64,000 bases of DNA from Zantedeschia hybrid cultivar. Lineage: Eukaryota; Streptophyta; Magnoliopsida; Alismatales; Araceae. A program made the position numbers and the translations under genes. The stretch covers positions 16,154,234 through 16,218,233 of the forward strand of contig JARZZO010000014.1 in NCBI GenBank assembly GCA_030544215.1, in the 5' to 3' direction. The notes under the pieces were generated by a model. It saw only the letters and a list, made by a program, of their open reading frames with translations, was not told the origin of the DNA and ran no database searches. Below, one piece after another: positions 46,385-56,461 of this stretch; the stretch's first letter is position 1, and the number at the start of each line of letters is the position of its first letter.

Positions 46385-46680
46385 CTTATTCCTCGGTCTA
46401 CCTGGAGGTTCGCTCAAAGGTCAGCCTCAAGGTTGACTACCATTTATTACCCGTCAACCCCCTTTGGCTCATTTCTCAACCTACTTAGAGGTTGGCTCAA
46501 AGGTCGATCTTAAGGTCGACTACTATTTATCAGTCGTTAGCACCCAGCAACTTATTCCTTGACCTGCCCGGAGGTTGGCTCAAAGATCGGCCTCAAGGTC
46601 CATTCATCACCCATCAATATGCTCTCGAAGTCGTTCATCGACTTGCCCAAAGGTCGACCCTATTGTTGGCATACTGCTCT
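46385..46680. repeat. 83-bp tandem array, about 3 copies
   Basis: GAGGTTxGCTCAAAGGTC recurs at 46405, 46488 and 46571, exactly 83 bp apart, followed by CCTCAAGGTCGACTACTATT variants. Confidence 0.8.
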
Positions 46681-46739
46681 ACCCTGACAACTCTCATCCA
46701 ATTTTAGAGGCCAATCATAACCAACTCTAGCAGCCCTAC

Positions 46740-47520
46740 TACTAGAATGTGAGGGTCAGTTATAAAGCTCGAGGGTCGACCATGACCAACGCTAGAAGCC
46801 TTACTACAATTAGAAGGTCAGCTACGAAGCTCAGAGGTTGGCCATGACCAACTCTAGCTGCCTTGTTGAAATTTAAAGGTTCGCTGTAGAGCTCGAAGGT
46901 TGGCCATGACTTATTCCAGCCACCCCGTTGTAATGAGAAGGCCGATTGTAGAGCTCGGAAGTCGGCCATGACCTACTCCACTTATGTCGCTGGAATGTGA
47001 AAGTCGATTACAGAGCTCGGAGGTCGGCCATGACCTACTCCAGCCATATTGCTGGAATGTGAAAGTCGATTACAGAGCTCGCAGGTCTGCCATAACCTAC
47101 TCCGCCACTCTATTGGAATGCAAAGACATTTATGGAGCTTGGAGGTCAGCCATAACCTTCTTCAGGCACCCTATCAGAATGCGGAGGTGATTATAAAGCT
47201 CTGAGGTTGGCCATGACCTACTCCAGCCATGCCATTGGAATGCAAAAGTCAATTACAGAACTTGGAGGTCGGCCATGACCCACTCTATCACTCTGTTGGA
47301 ATGCAAAGGCGGTTATTGAGCTTGGAGATCAACTATGAGTTGCTCCAAGCACCCTGGCAAAATGCAGAGGCGATTATGGAGTTTTGAGGTCGGCCATGAC
47401 CTACTTTGCCACTCTGTTGGAATGCGAAAATGGTTATGGAGCTCGGAGGTCGGCCATGACCTACTCTAGTCACCTTACTAGAACGTGAAAGTCAATTGTG
47501 AAGCTCGGAGGTCGATTATG
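46740..47520. repeat. 62-bp tandem array, about 13 copies
   Basis: GAGCTCGGAGGTCGGCCATG then ACCTACTCCAGCCAC recurs at 60-62-bp steps from about 46769 to 47503. Divergence between units is moderate. Confidence 0.85.
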
Positions 47521-48286
47521 AACAATGATGTCCCACTCCCTAAGCTCGCAGATGTAGGTGCTTAGAATGACCGTGTGATTAACATGAAATATCTATATTG
47601 TTTAGTGTAAACTAACCTATTAAAAACAGCAACTAAAGTGCAGTGATCGCCAGAAACTTTTAACTTAAAAGTTTCAAAAGAGATATGATCGCCTACCTTT
47701 CAAACGCGGGAGATTGAGTCCTTGGTTCCCCTTCCTCAGCCGGCTGAAGAAAGAGAGCTCTTTCTTTGTTCTTTTGTTCTTACTGTGGAATTTGAGGTTG
47801 AGGATCGTCCAGAAGTTGTGCTTGATTTCCCCTTTTGATCTCTTGTTGTTGTTGAGTGCAGCAGAGACAGAAACAAAAAAAAAAAACAAAGAACTATGAT
47901 GAGAATTTAAGTAGAAGCAGTATCTGAACTAATCATGATGTTAAGCATATTTAAAACAGCAAACTCACTTGTTTAATGGCTTTGAAACCCCTTAGATCAA
48001 GTAGGTTTTGAAAGATTATGCTGTGGTGTGTGTTTGCATGAAGTGAATATGAAGAATGAAACTAATGAAGATGAAAAATGCAAATGCAGTAATGAAAAAA
48101 AACTTATGCCCAATCGGTTGAAGCTTTGAAAGGATGAAGATCTTGAAAGGGACGCCGACTTCTGGAAATGGCAGCGCTCCGGCGTTACGACGTTGCTTCA
48201 ATCTTCAACTCGCTACAACGCTATGGCTCAACTCAACTCGATTCTCTTCTTTTCTTTTTTTTTTTTTAACTCTTCAACATGCAGGG

Positions 48287-48294
48287 TATTTATA
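48287..48294 (-). promoter_or_regulatory. TATA box of the element 2 LTR
   Basis: The minus strand reads GCCTATAAATACCCTGC, placed as expected between a U3 and a U5-like pyrimidine/purine-rich leader. Confidence 0.65.
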
Positions 48295-48395
48295 GGCATT
48301 TCTTGCGTTCGCGATTAACATAGAAAAATCCCGAATTTATCCATCTTAACCGACAGATAAATACTGATTAATTCATCTTTATCTGTAATTATCTA

Positions 48396-48687
48396 AAACG
48401 CGTCCACCATGGATGACGCCTTTCAGATTAATTAAGATAAGGATAAATATCCGGGAAAACTTATCTTTATCTTTATTAGGTAAAACGCGTCAACATGTGT
48501 AGACGTCTTTTAGACTAATTAAGATAAGGATAAACATCCGAAGGAGAAGTTAAAACCACTTAGGAAACTTAAAACGCGTCGACATTACCAGACGCCTTTT
48601 AGTTAATTAATTAATTAATTAAAATTCAAATTTAAACGTTAAAATAAGAATAAAGTCTAAATGGCGTCCACTTGGGTAAACGTCTTT
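48396..48687. repeat. 28-bp interrupted palindromes, cluster 1 (4 copies, LTR U3)
   Basis: Arms begin at 48396, 48483, 48572 and about 48660. Each is AAACGCGTC (or variant), ten variable bases, then GACGCCTTT or GACGTCTTT. The spacers are CACCATGGAT, AACATGTGTA, GACATTACCA and CACTTGGGTA. They lie about 110-370 bp upstream of the LTR TATA box. Confidence 0.9.
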
Positions 48688-48878
48688 TAGAATTCTTCAT
48701 ATTTTAACTCAAATTTGAGCTAAAATCAATTCAATTGATTAACTTAAACATGTCTGTCAAACCCGACACTCAAAAAGATTAATAAAAATTAATTAATGAT
48801 TAATTATCAGACCATTTCGAGGCATTATTGTATGATATGAAATTTACTCGAAATGATGTCAAAATTAGCGTGTCTACA

Positions 48879-49918
48879 GCTGCCTCACCTTGGCATTGTC
48901 TTTGCAAGGGAGTGAAATGGAATGGAATGTACTGAAAAGGTGATGCCAAGGTGTGATGAGACACGCTCTTAACATCACATGATTGGAATTTTTTTCTCAA
49001 AATCATCAATGAAGATAGCTCAAGGAAATCAATGGAATTAATCCTGTCTGGATGAGGTAGACAAGAAAATAAAATAAAGTCGATCAACCTCCTCGGAGTG
49101 GGAAGTACCCCAGGTCGTAGACACTGTAGGTTTCATCATGGGGAGCGTTTGCCAGCCAATGTGGACGTGCTACAGCCATGATGGATCTTAAAAGAAAAAC
49201 AAGAAATATTGGATAAAGAATCCAATCAAGGATAGAATTCCAAGGATATTTTTAAGCGAACCTCAAAGATAATCAAGATACTCAATTCGGAATGGAATAT
49301 TTCATATCATGTTTGAGATTATTTGATTTAATGGTCTGAAACTTAATTAGTAATTAATCCTTATTACAATGATTTCAAAGTCCTACATGATGCATGCTGG
49401 GCTAAAAGAAAAATATAAAGTCAAATAAAATATAAATTAATCAAGGATAATATTATTAAATTGTCATTAATGAGTCAAGATACCAATTCTTGTAATTCAG
49501 TGCTAAGCCGAAGCTCGTTTATCCACGCACCGTTTCACAAAAACGGAACCATCGTCCTCACTAATCAACAATCCAACGGCTTATCCATGCGATTAAGAAT
49601 CCTCTGGAATTATCACTGTTTTTGTTGTAGGGGAACTCAAATTCCAGTTTCATCAAAACCACAAGGTCCTTGATACACTCTAATAAATATTTAATATATA
49701 GTAATGCGAATGCAAATAATTACATGGAAAGAGTACAAGGGTAGAAATAACCGTCTTTTTAGCCACGGTTGGGACTTGAATTCCACAATGGGATTTTCTT
49801 GACATTTCCAGCTTTGCTCAGGCTTTCTTGAATTTTAGAAACATGTTTCTGCAATCAAACTTTATTAGTTCCAAACAAATATTCAATTTAAACATTAAAA
49901 TCACAGGATTTCGGGAAT
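48879..49918. other. Element 2 interior next to the 3' LTR, no gene seen
   Basis: The polypurine-tract region and AT-rich leader DNA. Short open frames have no recognisable motif. Confidence 0.5.
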
Positions 49919-49981
49919 AACGCGTCGTGTCGCGCAGACGCCGTTTAACTTTGAAACGCGTCAGGTATCCTAGACGCCTTT
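49919..49981. repeat. 28-bp interrupted palindromes, cluster 2 (2 copies)
   Basis: Copies start at about 49918 and 49954, 35 bp apart, with spacers GTGTCGCGCA and AGGTATCCTA. They lie about 110-170 bp upstream of the TATA box at 50089. Confidence 0.9.
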
Positions 49982-50088
49982 TACTTACAGAAACAGGTTT
50001 CTGGTTGTTCTCTACCCGAACTCCAACTCTATCAATGCACATCTCTTTTCCAATCCGGAAAAGGTCTACTTAGGATCGCAATCCCTCC

Positions 50089-50096
50089 TATATAAA
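50089..50096 (+). promoter_or_regulatory. TATA box of the first antisense gene of element 2
   Basis: CCTATATAAACACC, about 140 bp upstream of the first ATG (50232). The start of transcription would be near 50120. Confidence 0.65.
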
Positions 50097-50231
50097 CACC
50101 CTTAGGTTATTCCCAAGCAATCCTATCATAATCCAAAGATCCAAAGGAGAGTTTTCTTCCAAATTTTCAAGGTTTCTTCAAGGTTTTCAAGCTTCCCAAG
50201 CTTCAAGAAGGAGGAATTCCGAAAAAGAGAG

Positions 50232-51595
50232 ATGAAGATGTCTCTAGAGAAGTTTGCAGATATAGAGAATCATCTCAATGGAAGAAATCCCAATCTTCAA
50301 ATAAGTTCAATCAACTTTCTTTCATGTTCTTCATGTCTTCCATCATGCTCTTCATCAAACTTCACCAAGCTTCCTTTTTTATCTTTCTTTCAGAATTACC
50401 CCATGTTTCTTGGCCCAAGAAAGTTCACGTCTCTCCCTTGGATTCATAACTTGCAAAAAGTGTTAAGATTTTTATGCAAGTGTTCATATCCAAGTGGGAT
50501 CTTCAAGGACTTGTAGTGCTCGCTAAGAATTACAAAAGTGCGAACGTAGACTGGGCGGCTATGGGCGCCTTGATCGAGTGGTGGCATCCCCAAACTCATA
50601 CGTTCTTCTTCCAAGATTTCGAGTGCACAATCCTTCTAGAAGAGGCGGAATTTCTATTAGGTCTCCCAAAGACCAAAGACAACCGAGACAAGATAGCCTT
50701 GACAAAAGAGAGAATCACCGGTCAACAGCTATTGACATCGATCATGAAAGATCCTTCAGAAGCTAAAGGATGCCTCACCAAGAAGGGGATCAATCTCGCA
50801 AAACTAGCCGAGTGGGCTCTTTATGAAATTGAAGATTTAAGGGAGGATGAGGCGGAGGATGTAACAAAAGCTCTCGTTACATGCCTTGTCGGTGCCTTAT
50901 TCTTTCCTGCACAGGATAACATCTTGGAAGACGATCAAATTAGTGCTATTTGCGCAATTTTCGAAGGTAAATCCATTAGCACTGCTCTCTTAGCATATCT
51001 CTACAGTGGACTTTCTGCAGCTTCTGTGGGTCGTCCTCCATACGGATGCATGCTACTCTTTGCCTTGTGGGTTGAACTTCACTTCAAATTCGAGCATAGC
51101 AAGAAAAGGCCTCTGAATCCATCTCAGATCTTCTTGAATAGTCCAATTCATTGCATTGCTAATATTGTAAAGTTCAATGAGTACATGGTCAACAAGGTTC
51201 CAAACCTCAAGACCCGAGCCGATTGGAGAGAGTATTTGAAACTCATGACATCCGACATATTCGACTCGTCTCCGCTTGCTCTTGTTGGAAAACCAGTTTG
51301 GGTGCGTCGCACAGCAGGAGCAGATCTCAAGTTAATTGGAGCCACTGAGTTTGTGTTGTACAATCCACACCGGTGCCTTACTCAACTTAGCTTGGCTCGT
51401 CGCGAGTTTCCTGAATTCTCTCCCACACTCCCAATCAAGAAGCGCGACTTGGAGTCCGATGAAGATTATGAAGCCATACAAATCATCATTACTCTATGGA
51501 ATCTTGGCTTTAGCTATCGTGTAAGATCCTCTAAAGATAGAGATAAAGGATTGAAATTTCCTTATCTTAAAGATCTTCATGATATTCTCCCTTGA
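50232..51595 (+). pseudogene. First antisense gene of element 2: PMD/DUF7745-like protein
   Basis: The ATG at 50232 opens about 80 codons (MKMSLEKFADIENHLNGR, Ser/Cys-rich). Conserved coding then continues in the neighbouring frame from about 50474 to a stop at 51595 (373 codons from the internal ATG). The one-base change of frame falls in the overlap 50474-50490. Recognisable features are VDWAAMGALIEWWHPQTHTF and FECTILLEEAEFLLGLP, matching the WDPxTHTFxF ... PTLEEYxxLL pattern of DUF7745/plant-mobile-domain-like proteins of plant retroelements. A Trp-rich C-terminal half follows. No introns are evident. It is opposite in strand to gag-pol and has its own TATA box. Function is unknown. It may start at 50474 instead and be intact. 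Confidence 0.65.
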
Positions 51596-51770
51596 ATGTC
51601 CTTTGTCTCTCTTTGATTTTGATGTAATAAAAATTGATTTCATTGAATAAAGAACGATTTTTCATGTCTTAGAATCTTTCCCCAACTTTCTGTGATGTGC
51701 ACATGATTTTTCCTTAAGTAAAAACCTGATTTTTCCTGAAAATTCAACAATTCGGGTTCTGTAAAATGTA

Positions 51771-52111
51771 AAACGCGTCCACTCAGAAAGACGCCTTTCA
51801 AACTAAAATTATTTTTCAGAAATTCAATTTAATCCTCAAAAACCCGATTTAAGCTTAAAACGCGTCTACTTGTATAGACGCCTTTCAACTCTCTCTCCTA
51901 CTTTTCCCAAGATTCTGCCATTAATTCCATGATTAATTCCCTAAAATGCGTCCAGTAGTCAAGACGCCTTTCATGATTTTCCTGTGTACGGCTCTGAACA
52001 GAACCTGAAACGCGTCTACCCATGTGGACGTGTTTCAACCAATTCAAACAGCTGTCCTTTGCCGCCTCAACTTATGCGCCTTAAAACGCGTCTTCCTGAG
52101 TCGACGCCTTT
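51771..52111. repeat. 28-bp interrupted palindromes, cluster 3 (5 copies)
   Basis: Copies start at 51771, 51858, 51944, 52008 and 52084, with spacers CACTCAGAAA, TACTTGTATA, CAGTAGTCAA, TACCCATGTG and TTCCTGAGTC. They lie between the two antisense genes, ending 130 bp before the ATG of the second. Confidence 0.92.
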
Positions 52112-52240
52112 CACCCTTTTCGTTACAGACCCGCGAAGGCCCTCCTTTCTTCCTCACTTTCTCAAAAATTTCCTCTCCCTCCACCGAGCTCCGGCGATCT
52201 CTCCGGTGATCTCTCTCTCAAAAACTCCCTCTCTAGAGCT

Positions 52241-55108
52241 ATGGAACACGGTGAAGGATCAAGGAAGAAGAAGGCCTTGGCCAAGAGGAGGCGGAGGCAA
52301 GAAGAAGAAGCTCCCGAGGAGGTGCCGGCGGCGTTAGCCGAGGCGGCGGCCTTCTTGGAGGAGGAGCTCCCTCCACCGGCGCCCATGGCGGTGGAAGAGG
52401 AAGAGGAGGGCGACCTCCACACGGTGAGTCTTCTATGGTTTGAATGGAGTGAGAAAAGAGGGGAAGAAAGGGATTCTTTTAAGAACCCGAAATCTGGACT
52501 TGAAAGGCGTCCAGACCAGGTGACGCTTTTCAAAAGGCGTCGCCCTTGGTCGACGTCTTTCAAGCCAAATTTCGAATTTTTAAATTTTTAGAAAATATTT
52601 TTGAATTGCGTCAATTCATGTGGACGTGTTTTAAAACACGTCTGTGTATGCTGACGCCTTTCAAAACCGAAAGTGAATTTTCCTGTTTTTATTAATTACT
52701 GACCCTATTTTTTTGTTGTTTTTTTTATTTGCAGGGAGTGATGAGGGCTAGGATCTCTTGGGACCTAGTTATAGGGGCTTATAGAGGGCTCCCGGATTTT
52801 CAGAAGGTGCGCCTGCGCCGGATGGGGTTCTGTGAGATACTAGACATCGAGCCATTTTGGCTCGATCTAGTCTTGTTGCAGGCGCTCAGGGAGCGTTGGC
52901 ATGCGGAAAGCCGGACTTTCCTAATGCCGTGGGGACATATGGTCCCCACCCTAGAGGACGTGGCCAGGATCACCGGCCTCCGGGTAGAGGGCCGACCGGT
53001 GAGTGGGGTGACTTACCCCGACTATCGAGGATTGGCAGAGGCCTTGTTAGGGATAGAGGTGTCTAACATGGGCAGAGAATCCAGGATGGTCCCCAGGGTA
53101 GAAGTAGAGGCTGTCCTAGGTCTAGACGAGCCCCGGCGTCGGTCCGACGAGACCCGGGAGGAGTTTAGGGACAGGCTAGCAGAGTCGTCCTCTGCCATCT
53201 ACTGTAGGGACCCTAGCTAGGTAGAGGAGGTAGACCGACAGCTTAGGGTCTTTCTTGTCTTTTTCTTCGGTCGGTTGCTCTTCGGTACGAAGGGCGACCA
53301 TATCCACTGTAGATTTTTGTATATGTTAGATGATCTAGATAGCTTAGGGGAATACGCTTGGGGTGCGGCCCTCCTGGCCCACCTGTTTGCAGATCTATCC
53401 GCGGTCACTCCGGACCGCGAGACTACTGTCAGCGGCTTCTCGCCGTTCCTCTAGGTATTAAATGTTTTATTATTTATTCATGATATGCAATATGATATGA
53501 TGCTTTTTCTAACTTATATGTTTATGCATGCAGGTGTGGAGCTACCATTATTTCCCGCTCGGCAGAGCGAGGATTGTTCGTCCAGATGCCGTCCCCTTAG
53601 CCTGCCGTTGGCAGCCAATTGTGGACACAGCTCCGCAGCACCATCAGCTGACGGCCCTCCGCCGTCAGTTTCTAGATTATCCAGAGCTATTGGTAAGTTT
53701 TTAACTTGTTCAAAAAATTTTATTAAATGCAATTCTTTATTCCTTAAGTGCAATTTATTTATGAATGCATCTAACCTATATGCAGGTGATCTGGCGCCCA
53801 TATCTGGGTATGAACGAGGAAGGTCAGCCATGGGTGACGGCTGGCAGGAGGCGATTTGGGAGGCAGATGTGGGTGCACTGCCTCAACGAGATCGAGCCCC
53901 TCCGTCTCCGGCTCGTGATGAGGACGTTGGGTCTCCATCAGGAATGGATAGATGAAGAGGTCCCGGAGGGTGTGGGGAGGAGCATGAGGGGCAAGCAATC
54001 CCTCACCGACTGGCGTGCCAAGTTCCCGGAGCAGTACGAGGACTGGCACCGTCGGGGCATCAGAGTGGAGTCCCGTGCGGAGAGTAGCGAGGGCTACCTC
54101 CAGCAGTATCGGGTCCATTACGCCGACCAGCTGCGGCTCCTCCGACCACTCGATGTAAGTATGCATTCATGCGTCTTTAATTTTATTATTATCTTGATTT
54201 ATGTTGGTGAATGAATGTATGTATATGTGATTTGCAGGATGCTCGTGATGCGGTCATCATCGACCTCCGGGCCCGACTACATGATGCTGAGGCCCAGCTC
54301 GAACAGGTCCAGAAAGAGCTCTTGGATCTGGTATGTATGAATGAATATGAATGCATGTTTTAATTAATTATTTGTTTTAGCGATTTAACCACTGACAGTA
54401 TTCTTTTGGTGCAGCGAGCCGTCTACACCCTGGCGGCTCCCCCTACCTATGGAGCTTCTTCTTCATCATCCTTCGCCGCGCATGATGCTGCCTTGGCTGA
54501 CCTCCAGAGTCAGCTCGCTTCTGCCATCCACCGGGCTTCTCTTGCGGAGGAGGACCGTGCTGCTCGGGTAAGTTTTGATTTTTGAATTTGACTTGATTTA
54601 CTTGATTGTCTTGAATTAAAAAAATCTTCTTCTGCAGGTTGCTGAGCTCCAAGAAGCCCTTTAGAGGGCTGAAGCGGATGCCTATGCTACAGCGACTCGT
54701 GCCGAGGCTGATGCAGAACGGATCCGGGCCCTAGAGGAGCAGGTGGCCCGACTTTCGGTTGGAGATCTTGCGCGCCTCCAGACTCGCCTGGAGGTCATCA
54801 ACGAGGAGCGGGAGCGGGAGAGGCAGGAGCGGCAGAGGATGGATACTGAGATATCCGCCCTTCGGGTCCAGCTGGGCATTGCAGAGCACGAGCGCCGGAG
54901 TGTGGAGGAGAGGTACAGGCGTGCTCGACAGCGTGCGCAGGAGCGCGGCCTGACGAGCGCTTTCACTGCCAGCGCTGCCGTGTCTTCTGGCCAGGCGGGG
55001 CCGAGCACGATGGGGCCACCTCCACCTCCTAGCCGAGGACCAGCTCCAGACGCACCTGACGAGGCCCAGAGCCAGTTAGATGAGGGCGGAGGGGAGAGCC
55101 AGCCTTGA
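52241..55108 (+). pseudogene. Second antisense gene of element 2: plant mobile domain (PMD) protein with coiled coil, three TAG
   Basis: Seven exons: 52241-52423, 52735-53454, 53534-53692, 53786-54154, 54238-54330, 54415-54567 and 54638-55108. All have GT-AG borders and lengths divisible by three, so every intron is phase 0. The N-terminus is basic (KKKALAKRRRRQ, possible nuclear signal). Exons 2-4 carry the PMD/MAIN-like domain: ALRERWHAESRTFLMPWG, MVPTLEDVARITGLRVEGRP, WGAALLAHLFADL, VWSYHYFPL and VIWRPYL. Exons 5-7 form a long coiled coil ending in a Pro/Gly-rich tail. TAG at 53218-53220, at 53452-53454 (the last codon of exon 2) and at 54662-54664 interrupt it. PMD proteins include Arabidopsis MAIN/MAIL1, needed for transposon silencing and genome stability, and many retroelement-borne copies. 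The role of this copy is unknown. Confidence 0.82.
52503..52661. repeat. 28-bp interrupted palindromes, cluster 4 (4 copies, intron 1 of the PMD gene)
   Basis: Two pairs, 52503/52533 and 52604/52634, each pair 30 bp apart, with spacers CAGACCAGGT, GCCCTTGGTC, AATTCATGTG and TGTGTATGCT. The first pair has fully matching arms AAAGGCGTC / GACGxxTTT. Confidence 0.9.
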
Positions 55109-56461
55109 GGGCTTATGTACTTCTTTTCGTTTCATGTATCATGTATAAAACACTTTTGATATATACATGAAACTTTTGGGCTCCAATCTCGTGTTCCTGT
55201 GCTTATCTGTACAACACTTAGCAAACAGGTTAAGTATCTATTTAGGCTTAGCCCCTTGCCTGACCAAACAAATGGTCAATCAACCTTTTCCTTGAATAAA
55301 TAGTCAAGGGGCATAGTCTTTATTAACAAAGGTAATAAGAATAATCAGACTTAAGCAAAATGCAACATGCAAGCAAACAGATGCTCACTGAAAATAAAAA
55401 GAATGAAACATATTAAATGCAACAAGCAAATGCTAATCGAAATATTTTTTGTGATTTTGAAATATTCATTTTGTTTGGGGTTTTGAAGTATGTATTTTAG
55501 ATTTTGAAAAATGTACATTTTTTTTGAATTTTTGACATATATCCTTTTTTTTTGAATTTTTGACTATGCAATTTTTTTTTGAATTTTGACATATACAATT
55601 TTTTTGAATTTTGGCATATACATTTTTTTTTTTTTTGAATTTTGACATATGCATTTTTTTTTTGAATTTTGAGATATACATTTTTTTACATTTTTTTTGA
55701 ATTTTTGACTAAAAGACCAGTATGGTACTTGGATCAAAAGATCATATTCATTTATTAACTTAATTTCCAAATTGTTCTTTAACAACTTAACTTAAAACCC
55801 ATCGTGTTTGAACTTATGTTTCCATTCGTTATCCCATTTGATGATTTGACCCTTAGTCAATCTAAGTCATTCCTTAAGCTTGAAATACACCTCTTTAGAA
55901 AGAAAAGAAGAATAGATTTAGAAAGCCCATGAGAAGGTTCCGGAGACCTAAAAAGATGTCCCTTTCCAACCCTAATATCTGTTGGGGTTCGGTCATTTTC
56001 TTTCCGGGGTATTTATCGACCTTGCGTTCCCTTTTGTTTCATTTCATGGCCTTGATGTAACATTTGTAGTGTATTGGCCTTTTGATTTTGAATCCTTTTT
56101 TTTTTTTTCTTTTCTTTTCTTTCTTTCTTTGCTTTGGAACGAATCTCCCCCATTTTTTTTATGACGGCCTCTTACTACTAAGATGGCGGGTATTCTTGGT
56201 AGTCTATTTTAAGCCTCGTTACGACATCATGGGCCGAGTGTAAAACAGAATTTTACTTTAAAACGAATGATTTGTACTTTATACTTTTGGTCAAGCTTTT
56301 GATATTCTTTAGGACTTGACATCTCTTGTTATTCACGAATCAAACGTGTCAGTGTGTGCAGTAATGAATTTGAAGTTAATCATTCAGACTAACAAAGAAA
56401 TTTGAGTTTATAAATTTTCTGATTCCACTGGTCTTTGTACCATACTGATCGACTCTTTAAC
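55109..56461. other. Spacer between convergent antisense gene and pol
   Basis: AT-rich DNA separating the stop of the PMD gene (plus strand) from the stop of pol (minus strand). It holds the T-rich array described next and a TTTCTTTTCTTTCTTT run at 56098-56135. No conserved coding is seen. Confidence 0.6.
55490..55720. repeat. T-rich tandem array of about 33 bp, 7-8 copies
   Basis: The unit is roughly T(8-14)GAATTTTTGACATATxCA. T-run length varies from copy to copy. On the minus strand it reads as A-rich with AAATTC words. Confidence 0.8.

Larger units (their letters stand above)
47560..48878 (-). repeat. 3' LTR of element 2 (left end approximate)
   Basis: On the minus strand the LTR starts TGTAGACACGCTAATTTTGA at 48878, preceded by the purine-rich AAGGTGAGGCAGC. 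It contains a TATA box (48287-48294) and four copies of the 28-bp interrupted palindrome upstream of it. An 88-bp tandem unit (TTAATTAAGATAAGGATAAA) surrounds the first copies. Confidence 0.6.

Noticed and set aside
48396..52661. CRISPR-like reading of the 28-bp motif with variable centre
   Set aside because: The variable part is only 10 nt inside a palindrome, spacing between copies is irregular, no cas genes exist, and the genome is eukaryotic.
52241..55108. Treating the PMD gene as a host gene next to the retrotransposon
   Set aside because: It lies between pol and the 3' LTR of element 2, shares the palindrome clusters with the LTR, and matches the antisense-gene position in element 1.
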